From an uncultured Eubacteriales bacterium (GTDB lineage Bacteria > Bacillota > Clostridia > Oscillospirales > CAG-272): a stretch of 64,000 bases of DNA. A model generated the notes under the pieces. The model did no database searches and was not told the DNA's origin. It saw nothing but the letters and a program-made list of their open reading frames with translations. Of the stretch, positions 32,965 through 39,879 are shown piece by piece (position 1 is the stretch's first letter; every line of letters starts with the position of its first letter). Location of the stretch: positions 124,001-188,000 of the forward strand of contig CAKRZR010000001.1 of the NCBI GenBank assembly GCA_934433485.1, given 5' to 3'. Made by a program: the position numbers and the translations under genes.

Positions 32965-35190
32965 TTACGCCGTTTGCGTCTGTACCTCCACCTCCGCGAT
33001 CGCGTTTTTCAGCGATTCGATGGTTTCGGAGGTCATCTTAGCGCCGGATGCCAGTGTTTCCACCAGATCCGGATGCACCGACTCCAGATAATCGCATACC
33101 GATTCCGTGTAGCTCTCGATGGCGTCCGGCTCGATTTTGTCCGCAAAGCCGTTCGACACCGCGAAGATGGTCACCACCTGCTTCCAGTCTGCCATAGGCG
33201 CATATCGTTTCTGGCGTAAGGCTCCCATCATACGCGCGCCGTCGTCCAGGACTTTTTTGGTTGCCGCGTCCACGTCGGAGCCGAACTGCGCAAAGCCGGC
33301 GAGCTCGCGATATTGCGCCAAGCGTATACGGAGACTGGAGGATACCTGCTTCATTAGCTTCGTCTGTGCAGCGCTGCCGACACGGGATACGGACAGTCCT
33401 ACATTGACCGCAGGGCGTTGACCGTCATTGAATAGATCGGATTCCAGAAAAATCTGTCCGTCTGTGATGGAGATGACGTTGGTCGGGATGTACGCGGAAA
33501 TATCGCCTGCCTGCGTTTCGATAATGGGCAGTGCCGTCATCGAGCCGCCGCCTTTTTCCGCCGACAGCTGTGCCGCGCGTTCCAGCAGACGGGAGTGCAG
33601 ATAGAACACATCGCCCGGATACGCCTCACGTCCGGAGGGGCGATGGAGCAAAAGGGAAATCTCACGATACGCCACTGCGTGCTTTGAAAGATCGTCGTAG
33701 ATGATGAGCACGTCACGACCGCTGTACATGAAGTATTCCCCCATCGCGGCTCCGGCGAACGGTGCGATATACTGTAGGGAAGCCGAGGCGGACGCGGGTG
33801 CGCATACGATGGTGGTATAGGGCATGGCGCCGTATTTGGTCAGCTTCTCGCGAATATCGGCGACGGTGGTGTCCTTTTGTCCGATAGCGACATAGATGCA
33901 GGCGACGTTTTTTCCTTTTTGGTTGAGAATCGCGTCTACTACGAGAGAGGTTTTGCCAGTCTGGCGGTCGCCGATGATGAGTTCACGCTGTCCTTTGCCG
34001 ATCGGAACCAGCGCGTCCACGGCTTTGATACCGGTGTGCAGCGGACGATTGACCGCGCCGCGATCCGGAATGCCGGGGGCAGGGAACTCAATCGGTCTGC
34101 GCTTGTCCGACCAGATTCTGCCGCCGCCGTCGATGGGATTTCCCAGCGGATCGACAACTCTGCCGAGCAGCTCTTCGCCGACCGTGGTGGACGCGATTCT
34201 GCCGACTCTGCGTACACGGCTGCCGCTTTCAATGTGTTCATAGCGTCCGTAGACGATGCAGCCGATGCGATCCGGTTCAATATCCAGCACCATCCCGCGC
34301 TCGCCGCATTCAAATTCGATAACCTCGCCGTACATGATATCCGCTAGCCCGTCGAGCCAGCAAATGCCGTCGGATACGCTCATGACACGACCGAGCTGGT
34401 ATTCCTGTACCTTTACCTCCAGCGCGGAGATGGCGCTGAGCAGCTCCGTCGTCAGGGTATCCGCGTCCTCTTTGCCCGAAACCATGAACCGCTCCAGCTT
34501 ATTATTCAGATGATAAATAAGGTCGGAAACGGTACAGTCGTACACGGTGTCGCCGATGCGCAGACGCAAACCGCCCTGTAGGGAGGGATCCACGCGTACC
34601 CAAAGGGACTGCTTGCCACCGACAGAGGTCACGAGCTTTTCCGTTGCCGCGCCGATTTCATCTACGAGCGCCTGGTCGAGGGGAAAGGCGGAGGTCAGCG
34701 TGACATACAGGACGTCGTGGGTCTTGAGATACGCCATGTCGCCCGGCGTGATCTCGATTTTTTCGAGAATACGGCGCGCGAATGTCGGCTCCAGACTGCG
34801 CAGCGTGGACAGATAGGGCTCCGCGGACAGCAGCTCCGATACGCGTGCGGACAGCGTCGCGATGAGATCCGTCTTTGCGTTGTCGACCGATTCGCGTTCA
34901 ATATTTGCCAGTGCGGATACGGTCTGTCGATGCATTTCCTCCGCTTCCAGTGCGGCGTGCTGCTCTACAGCGGCAATTTCTTTGTCCCCGACGATTTCCA
35001 CGCAAAAATCCGCCACACTGGGGACGACCGGCGGCGTGTATTCCGTTTTTTCGATCGATTCCGCTTCAGAAAGCGCCTGATTGATCCGCTCTCTGCGGGA
35101 TTTGAAAATTTTCACGATCGTTTTTCTGCCGAAGAGAACGATCAGTCCCACGAGCATCAGAAAATTGATACTGGCATACAAAAACTGCAT
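32965..35190 (-). CDS. atpA: Triple fusion: b'-like membrane helix + delta-like domain + ATP synthase alpha subunit
   Basis: 741 aa, against ~505 for a normal alpha. Residues 1-30 are a single membrane helix with a basic exit (YASINFLMLVGLIVLFG), like a b subunit. Residues ~60-160 are helical and charged, like a b stalk. Residues ~165-235 (YVTLTSAFPLDQALVDEIGA, WVRVDPSLQGGLRLRIGDTV) match the delta/OSCP C-terminal domain. From ~236 a complete alpha follows, with VSVSDG-type start (VMSVSDGI), Walker A GDRQTGKTS and LSKHAVAYREISLLLHRPSGREAYPGD. The frame is unbroken. A separate normal atpF precedes it and no free atpH exists. GGAG 6 nt before in-frame ATG 34485 could give a free 506-aa alpha. 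The main start at 35190 has a weaker GGGGTG. Confidence 0.93.
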   Translation of the reverse strand: MQFLYASINFLMLVGLIVLFGRKTIVKIFKSRRERINQALSEAESIEKTEYTPPVVPSVADFCVEIVGDKEIAAVEQHAALEAEEMHRQTVSALANIERESVDNAKTDLIATLSARVSELLSAEPYLSTLRSLEPTFARRILEKIEITPGDMAYLKTHDVLYVTLTSAFPLDQALVDEIGAATEKLVTSVGGKQSLWVRVDPSLQGGLRLRIGDTVYDCTVSDLIYHLNNKLERFMVSGKEDADTLTTELLSAISALEVKVQEYQLGRVMSVSDGICWLDGLADIMYGEVIEFECGERGMVLDIEPDRIGCIVYGRYEHIESGSRVRRVGRIASTTVGEELLGRVVDPLGNPIDGGGRIWSDKRRPIEFPAPGIPDRGAVNRPLHTGIKAVDALVPIGKGQRELIIGDRQTGKTSLVVDAILNQKGKNVACIYVAIGQKDTTVADIREKLTKYGAMPYTTIVCAPASASASLQYIAPFAGAAMGEYFMYSGRDVLIIYDDLSKHAVAYREISLLLHRPSGREAYPGDVFYLHSRLLERAAQLSAEKGGGSMTALPIIETQAGDISAYIPTNVISITDGQIFLESDLFNDGQRPAVNVGLSVSRVGSAAQTKLMKQVSSSLRIRLAQYRELAGFAQFGSDVDAATKKVLDDGARMMGALRQKRYAPMADWKQVVTIFAVSNGFADKIEPDAIESYTESVCDYLESVHPDLVETLASGAKMTSETIESLKNAIAEVEVQTQTA
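34483..34495 (-). promoter_or_regulatory. Internal SD-ATG at the alpha boundary of the fusion
   Basis: On the minus strand GGAG (34495-34492), 6 nt, ATG (34485-34483), in frame at residue 236. Initiation here would make MVSGKEDADTLTTELL..., 506 aa, close to the length and start of ordinary alpha subunits. Confidence 0.55.
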
Positions 35191-35258
35191 GATGCACCCC
35201 GTCCTGGTATGGCGTTAAAATCTTTCTTTGATTATATAGTGGAAAAAGTCTGCTTTCG

Positions 35259-35690
35259 TCAATGCAGCAGGGGATCGGACAAAAGCCGTTCGCACAGCGC
35301 GCGGGCAAGCGTGTCCACATTTTGGTTCAGCTTGTCGGAAAGCTCTTTTTCGCGGTACAACGCATCTCTGTGACCTGCGGCGAGGGCGATTTCACGCTCC
35401 GTTTCCGCCTTTTTCACGATACCGTCCGCGCGGGTTTTGGCGTCTCTAAGCTCTGCTGCCGCGGTTTCGGCGTTTATGTGCTGTGCTTCCTTGCGATGAA
35501 GCTCCGTTTGGGTAGCCGCTTCCTTTTCAAGCTCTGCCCGTTCCGACAGCACCGTTTTGGCGCGATCGATTTTCGCCTGACGCTTGTCCATAAAGACGAG
35601 CATCGGGCGGAAAAGGAGACGGTTCAAAATGAGCATGGCGAGAGCGAACGTGATCAGCGTCCATAGGAGAATGGGCAGCTGTATGGTCAT
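35259..35690 (-). CDS. atpF: ATP synthase F0 b subunit
   Basis: 143 aa: one N-terminal membrane helix (ILLWTLITFALAMLILNRLLF), RPMLVFMDKRQAKIDRAKTVLSERAELEKEA and a long charged helix, as in stalk b subunits. GGAGG lies 7 nt before the ATG. It ends with LARALCERLLSDPLLH and is 68 bp upstream of the fused b'/delta/alpha gene, its likely stalk partner. Confidence 0.92.
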   Translation of the reverse strand: MTIQLPILLWTLITFALAMLILNRLLFRPMLVFMDKRQAKIDRAKTVLSERAELEKEAATQTELHRKEAQHINAETAAAELRDAKTRADGIVKKAETEREIALAAGHRDALYREKELSDKLNQNVDTLARALCERLLSDPLLH

Positions 35691-35760
35691 AACCGCACCT
35701 CCGTATCCAATATTTGCATGGGTTTTCCGGTACCGATATAGGTATATCGGCGTGGCGTTG

Positions 35761-35991
35761 TCAGATTTTGGTGGTCAGCATGAAGCCGATGAGCAGACCG
35801 TAGATGGTCAGCGCTTCCATCAGTGCGAGAGAGATGATGAGTGCGGAACGGATGTCTCCGGCGGCGTCCGGCTGACGTGCGATGCTTTCCATGGCGGCTT
35901 TGGAGGTCCAACCCTGGCTGAGCGCGGGGAAAATGGTGCTGACCGCGATGGCAAGTGCGGCGGCGATGGCGATGATGGCAGAATCTGTCAT
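35761..35991 (-). CDS. atpE: ATP synthase F0 c subunit
   Basis: 76-aa two-helix proteolipid. The loop ARQPDAAGDIRSA and the ion-carrying Glu in LMEALTIYGLL are clear. A Gln is kept in ALSQG, but the residue after the Glu is Ala rather than the Ser used by Na+-binding rings, so proton coupling is inferred. SD AGGAG 8 nt before the ATG. Confidence 0.96.
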   Translation of the reverse strand: MTDSAIIAIAAALAIAVSTIFPALSQGWTSKAAMESIARQPDAAGDIRSALIISLALMEALTIYGLLIGFMLTTKI

Positions 35992-36042
35992 GATATTGAC
36001 TCCTTTATTTGAAAAAATGGTTTGCGTTGGTGAAAAGATGGA

Positions 36043-36711
36043 TTATTCCAGTCCCTCGGAGAGGTAAATGGAGACGAGCATGGTGAATACAACTGCCTGA
36101 ATGGTACAGAACAGGAGCGACAGAGCCATCATAATGACCGGTACGCCGATCGGAATGATGCCGTACAGCTCCTCCGTGACCGTTTCCTCGCCGAACACGT
36201 TGCCGAACAGACGCAGTGCCAGCGACGCCGGTTTGATAAATTCATCGAGAACCAAAAGCGGCAGCATGAAGAACATCGGGGAGACGAAGCGCTTGAAGTA
36301 CTTCTTTACGCCGTTTGCCAGCCCCGCGATCTGGAGAAAGAGAAATGCCGCGATGCCAAGACCCAATGTCGTGGACAACGACGAGGTCGGTGCTTTTATA
36401 TACTTTGTGAGTCCCATACCCGGCAGGATTCCGGAATAATTGGCGAAAAGAATGAAGATAAACAGGGAACCGAGGAAGAAAAAATACTTGCGGGCATGCG
36501 CTTTGCCGATGATTCCGGCGAAAAAGTTGTCGAGATACTCGATTCCCGTCTCCACGACGTTTTGGAATTTTCCCGGCCGTTCTTTCATGCGGCGTGTGGC
36601 AAGGAGCGAAAGGATCGTAAGTACGATAAGAATCGCCCACATGGCCACCACCTCGCCGGTGACATCCAGAATCCCAAAGAGGGGAATGAGAACCTCTGAT
36701 TGTTCACCCAT
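36043..36711 (-). CDS. atpB: ATP synthase F0 a subunit
   Basis: 222-aa membrane subunit forming the ion half-channels. The essential Arg is in LALRLFGNVFGEE; VETGIEYLDNFFAGIIG and FFLGSLFIFILFANYSGILPG are family landmarks. Strong SD AAGGAGG. It follows the subunit-I gene by 12 bp. Confidence 0.96.
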   Translation of the reverse strand: MGEQSEVLIPLFGILDVTGEVVAMWAILIVLTILSLLATRRMKERPGKFQNVVETGIEYLDNFFAGIIGKAHARKYFFFLGSLFIFILFANYSGILPGMGLTKYIKAPTSSLSTTLGLGIAAFLFLQIAGLANGVKKYFKRFVSPMFFMLPLLVLDEFIKPASLALRLFGNVFGEETVTEELYGIIPIGVPVIMMALSLLFCTIQAVVFTMLVSIYLSEGLE

Positions 36712-36723
36712 AGGAAATCCTCC

Positions 36724-37074
36724 TTATTGTATATTGGAATCCGCGTCTTTCGGAGAAGAAACGGAGCCAGAGCTTTTTTTTGCCGCCTTCTGCTTGTCCA
36801 TATGCTTTACGAGCCGGTACGTGAAATAGAACAGCCCGCCCGTCACACCGATCACGGCGGCAACCAACAGGGGAACTCTGTCCCACGGCGTATGGGGCGC
36901 GATGAAATAGACCGCTGCCAGATAGCCGATATTGAGAAGCTGTCGGGACAGCGTCGTCACCTGCAGGAGCGCGGGATTTTTGTCAAACATCCGTACGGAG
37001 ATACGATAATTGCCAAAGGAGATCAGAACTCCCAGTATCAGAGAGAGTGCCGCGCCGACGATCCAGTGTGTCAT
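36724..37074 (-). CDS. atpI: ATP synthase subunit I (AtpI-like)
   Basis: 116 aa with four hydrophobic spans and a charged tail (KHMDKQKAAKKSSG). Position as first gene of the operon and the ATP_synt_I-like pattern (GVLISFGNYRISVRMFDKNPALLQ) identify it. AtpI helps c-ring assembly in some bacteria. GGAGG lies 6 nt before the ATG and the operon promoter is ~75 bp upstream. Confidence 0.82.
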   Translation of the reverse strand: MTHWIVGAALSLILGVLISFGNYRISVRMFDKNPALLQVTTLSRQLLNIGYLAAVYFIAPHTPWDRVPLLVAAVIGVTGGLFYFTYRLVKHMDKQKAAKKSSGSVSSPKDADSNIQ

Positions 37075-37142
37075 AGCGATCCTCCAGAGGGTGGGATATC
37101 GGAAGCTTACCGGATGACCGGCGCTTCTCGATTCGATTCTAT

Positions 37143-37171
37143 ATTATAACACAGCCGCCGCGGTTTTACAA
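37143..37171 (-). promoter_or_regulatory. Promoter of the atp operon
   Basis: Minus strand TTGTAA (37166-37171), 17-bp spacer, TATAAT (37143-37148). Confidence 0.75.
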
Positions 37172-37295
37172 GTGGATTTTCCGTTACAATTCGTCGCGGA
37201 GCCTGTGGCATAAGCGTGTCAGATTTCTTTATACATGCATTTGAAACCACATGATATCGCCAAAACACGTTGGGGCCAAGATATGTTTGTGTGTG

Positions 37296-37964
37296 TTATT
37301 GATGGGTGAACATCATTCCAAAACTGATGGAGAGAAACGCGCAGCAGAGCCAGATCGCCTTGTAGCCGAGCGAGAGGGTCAGGATGCTGCCCAGACCCGC
37401 GCCAATGCCGAAAACGAGGATCACGCCGAAATAGGTGGCGGCCTTCAGAAGAATTTCCTTATCCTTTACGTGGAAATAGGCGCACAGCGCTTCCATTCCG
37501 GCGCGCAGATTGCCGATGCACATCGTGCTCGCGTACGCGTGGCCGCGCACCTTATGGAACGTTTGCACCTGGAGCGCGCACACAAATGAAACGAGTGCGT
37601 TGGCAAGCGCTTCGATGGGACGCGGCAGGAATCCGACAACAAACAGCAGAACGATCTCGCACAGCAGGATGATTTGCCGCCAATGGATTTTTTCATAGCT
37701 TTTCAGGCGGATGTGGATGCACTCCGCGACGGCAGTGCCGACTAAGAACGAAAGCACAGGAATGAGGTATTTGAGCATTACGCCCCAGTCCCGCTGGAAA
37801 AGCGCTGTACTGAGCAGCACGATGTTGCCTGTCTGGGCGTTCGCGAATACCTCACCGCGGCAGGTATAGGTGTATGCGTCCTGGAACCCGCCGGATAAAA
37901 TGACGAAAACAGCGGTGCGGAAGCTGTCGGACATCTGTCCGCGGAATGGTTTACTGTCTTTCAT
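37296..37964 (-). CDS. YoaK/DUF1275 family membrane protein
   Basis: 222 aa, six or seven membrane spans. The family opening is GGFQDAYTYTCRGEVFANAQTGNIVLL and ALQVQTFHKVRGHAYASTMCIGNLR is also conserved. The start ATG 37964 has AGGAGG 7 nt upstream. It overlaps the end of the small membrane protein gene upstream by 14 bp, so the two are coupled. Function of the family is unclear; a divergent LysR regulator at 38398 is the likely controller. Confidence 0.9.
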   Translation of the reverse strand: MKDSKPFRGQMSDSFRTAVFVILSGGFQDAYTYTCRGEVFANAQTGNIVLLSTALFQRDWGVMLKYLIPVLSFLVGTAVAECIHIRLKSYEKIHWRQIILLCEIVLLFVVGFLPRPIEALANALVSFVCALQVQTFHKVRGHAYASTMCIGNLRAGMEALCAYFHVKDKEILLKAATYFGVILVFGIGAGLGSILTLSLGYKAIWLCCAFLSISFGMMFTHQ

Positions 37965-38232
37965 GCGGCTTCCTCCTAAGATACAGTGTGTAGATGAATG
38001 TGACGCACGAGCTGAAAAAGCCGATCGCATAGAGGAGCGGAACGATCCACTGTTCCCCCGCCAGCCACCGCGCGATGGTGCCGAATAAGAATCCAAGGCT
38101 GCACGCGGCGGAGAAAAAGCTGCATTCACCTACGCGCTGCGCGTCCATTTCCTTATGCACCATCTGTGTGAGCATAACGAGTATGGGAATGGTAAACGCG
38201 GCTCCCATCACGATCTCATAAAACAGCTTCAT
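37951..38232 (-). CDS. Small membrane protein of unknown function
   Basis: 93 aa with three predicted spans (VMGAAFTIPILVMLTQMV, CSFFSAACSLGFLFGTIARWLAG, IVPLLYAIGFFSSCVTFIYTLYLRR) and a basic tail. I do not recognise the family. It overlaps the DUF1275 gene and begins 165 bp from the divergent LysR gene. SD GGGTGG is 6-10 nt before the ATG. Confidence 0.65.
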   Translation of the reverse strand: MKLFYEIVMGAAFTIPILVMLTQMVHKEMDAQRVGECSFFSAACSLGFLFGTIARWLAGEQWIVPLLYAIGFFSSCVTFIYTLYLRRKPHERQ

Positions 38233-38290
38233 CGGACATCCACCCTTTTCTTTGCAAAACGTTCAGTGGGGAACTTTGCGTGAAAACCCA

Positions 38291-38319
38291 TTGACTTTTC
38301 ACGGCAGCTATATTATAAT
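38291..38319 (+). promoter_or_regulatory. Promoter of the LysR-type regulator
   Basis: TTGACT (38291-38296), 17-bp spacer, TATAAT (38314-38319). Downstream, GATATA occurs three times (about 38330, 38363 and 38381) in an AT-rich leader that could hold the regulator's binding sites. Confidence 0.7.
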
Positions 38320-38397
38320 ACAATCATCGATATATGTAAAATGTATGTTGTATATAACAGCGATATAAAAATGATATAGGTTGAGGGTGAGAAAGGC

Positions 38398-39279
38398 ATG
38401 TATGTAAATTATGAGCATTACCGCGTATTTTATTATGTGGCAAAATACGGCAATGTGACGCAGGCGGCCAAGGCGCTGTTGAACAACCAGCCGAATGTGA
38501 CGCGGGTGATCAAGAATCTGGAGGCGGAACTGGGGTGTGCGCTGTTTTCACGTAGCAGCCGGGGGATGAAGCTGACGCCGGAGGGAGAACGACTGTACGA
38601 GCACATCAGCATCGCGTTCGCGCACATTGAGGCGGCGGAGGCAGAGCTCACGGACAGCCGGAATATGCGTTCCGGCGTGGTGAATGTGGCGGCGAGCGAG
38701 GTGGCGCTGCGCTGTCTGCTGCTGCCCGCGCTGAAGCGGTACCGTCTGCGGTACCCAGGGATCCACATCCGGATCAGCAACCATTCCACGCCGCAGGCGA
38801 GCGCGTCCCTGAAAGAGGGCACGTCGGATATCGCCGTTGTCACCACACCGACAGACGCGGCGGTGTCCCTTGTGGAAAGCGTCGTACGGCCGATCCGCGA
38901 GGTAGCCGTCTGCTCCCCACGGTACGCGGGACTGCTCGATCATCCGGTATCGCTTGCGGAGCTGTCGCGCTTTCCGCTGATCTCACTGGGCAAGGAAACA
39001 AAATCGTTCGCTTTCTACTCCGCGCTGTTTACTGCGCGCGGACTGCCGTACCAGCCGGATATCGAAGCGTTCACGGCGGATCAGATTTTGCCCATGGTGG
39101 AGGCGGATCTCGGCGTAGGCTTTGTGCCGGAGGAGTTTCTGCACGGCGCCGAAAACGTCCGCGTGATTGCGCTGCGCGATACGATTCCCGCACGCGACAT
39201 CGTACTCATTAAACGCAGAGATCAGCCATTGAGCGCCGCGGCCCGGGAGCTGGAGCGGATGATCTTAGAGGAAAAATAA
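38398..39279 (+). CDS. LysR-type transcriptional regulator
   Basis: 293 aa. N-terminal HTH (HYRVFYYVAKYGNVTQAAKALLNNQPNVTRVIKNLEAELGCALFSRSSRGMKLTPEGERLYEH) and a LysR substrate domain (GVVNVAASEVALRCLLLPALKRYRLRYPGIHIRI, MVEADLGVGFVPEEFL). Divergent from the DUF1275/small membrane protein pair, the usual arrangement for local control. Effector unknown. Confidence 0.93.
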   Translation: MYVNYEHYRVFYYVAKYGNVTQAAKALLNNQPNVTRVIKNLEAELGCALFSRSSRGMKLTPEGERLYEHISIAFAHIEAAEAELTDSRNMRSGVVNVAASEVALRCLLLPALKRYRLRYPGIHIRISNHSTPQASASLKEGTSDIAVVTTPTDAAVSLVESVVRPIREVAVCSPRYAGLLDHPVSLAELSRFPLISLGKETKSFAFYSALFTARGLPYQPDIEAFTADQILPMVEADLGVGFVPEEFLHGAENVRVIALRDTIPARDIVLIKRRDQPLSAAARELERMILEEK

Positions 39280-39328
39280 GAAAAAGCTGCGGTGCATTAT
39301 AAACACGCGTCGCTTTCAGATAATAGAG

Positions 39329-39489
39329 TACGGAGGGAAAGGGATTCGTTCTCGCCTGCGGGCTCGGTCAGGATCGGCTCTGACCTGCCCCCGGCAGGTC
39401 ATTCACTACCGATCCAGTTCGAATCCCGACAAAAAAACGAACCGTACAAAATGTACAGTTCGGCTTTTTTACGGAGGGAAAGGGATTCG
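39329..39489. repeat. 20-bp direct repeat of the tRNA-Ser 3' end with a structured insert
   Basis: A 20-bp stretch ending in GGGATTCG occurs at 39329-39348 and again at 39470-39489, where it is the 3' acceptor/T-arm part of tRNA-Ser. Between them are nested inverted repeats: GGGATTCG with CGAATCCC (about 39420-39427), GGATCGG with CCGATCC, and GACCTGCC with GGCAGGTC, then the tRNA terminator. No ORF is seen. Confidence 0.7.
39431..39470 (-). terminator. Terminator of tRNA-Ser
   Basis: Minus strand: AAAAAAGCCGAACTGTACA, 3-nt loop, TGTACGGTTCG then TTTTTTT. One pair is G-U on the minus-strand RNA but a mismatch on plus, fitting the tRNA direction. Confidence 0.8.
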
Positions 39490-39557
39490 AACCCTTGTGG
39501 GATTGCTCCCAAACGGTTTTCAAGACCGCCTCGTTATGACCGCTTCGATATCCCTCC
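39472..39557 (-). tRNA. tRNA-Ser (anticodon TGA)
   Basis: 86 nt with a long variable arm (TTGGGAGCAATCCCA-like stem). Acceptor GGAGGGA/TCCCTCC, anticodon stem GCGGT/ACCGT around CTTGAAA, T-arm GGGTTCGAATCCC. CCA not encoded. Confidence 0.95.
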
Positions 39558-39573
39558 GTGCGGTAACAGGTGT

Positions 39574-39602
39574 ATTATAGCACAAAGCCGTTGGAAAGTC
39601 AA
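39574..39602 (-). promoter_or_regulatory. Promoter of tRNA-Ser
   Basis: Minus strand TTGACT (39597-39602), 17-bp spacer, TATAAT (39574-39579). Confidence 0.85.
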
Positions 39603-39692
39603 TGCAAAAAGACAAATTCAATGGAAAAAACGCCACAAAAACCGGGATTTCCACGAAAAACAAAAAAATGCGGACTTTTTTTGCGAAACCCC

Positions 39693-39720
39693 TTGACAAA
39701 TCCAAAAAACGGAGTATACT
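39693..39720 (+). promoter_or_regulatory. Promoter of glnN
   Basis: TTGACA (39693-39698), 16-bp spacer, TATACT (39715-39720); predicted start near 39727. Confidence 0.8.
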
Positions 39721-39726
39721 ATTGGC

Positions 39727-39879
39727 ATAAGGCAAGGGCGTCTTGGAAAGGTATTCCGGGATGCTCTCTCTTTTTTCAAATCCATATACAAGCGAGGCAA
39801 TGGCGTCTCTCTGCGGTGGTTTTTCCTCCGCGGTATGCCAGCCTCGCTTTATTTTTTGATAAGCAAAGGAGCAGCACAG
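39727..39879 (+). promoter_or_regulatory. glnN leader with two tandem terminator-like hairpins
   Basis: Hairpin 1: GGGCGTCTTGGAA (39736-39748), 5-nt loop, TTCCGGGATGCTC (39754-39766), then CTCTTTTTT. Hairpin 2: AAGCGAGGC (39790-39798) with GCCTCGCTT (39841-39849), inner pairs TGGC/GCCA and CTGCGG/CCGCGG, then TATTTTTT. Two successive attenuators before glnN suggest antitermination control, possibly by an ANTAR-type protein as known for some clostridial glnA genes (inference). Confidence 0.65.
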
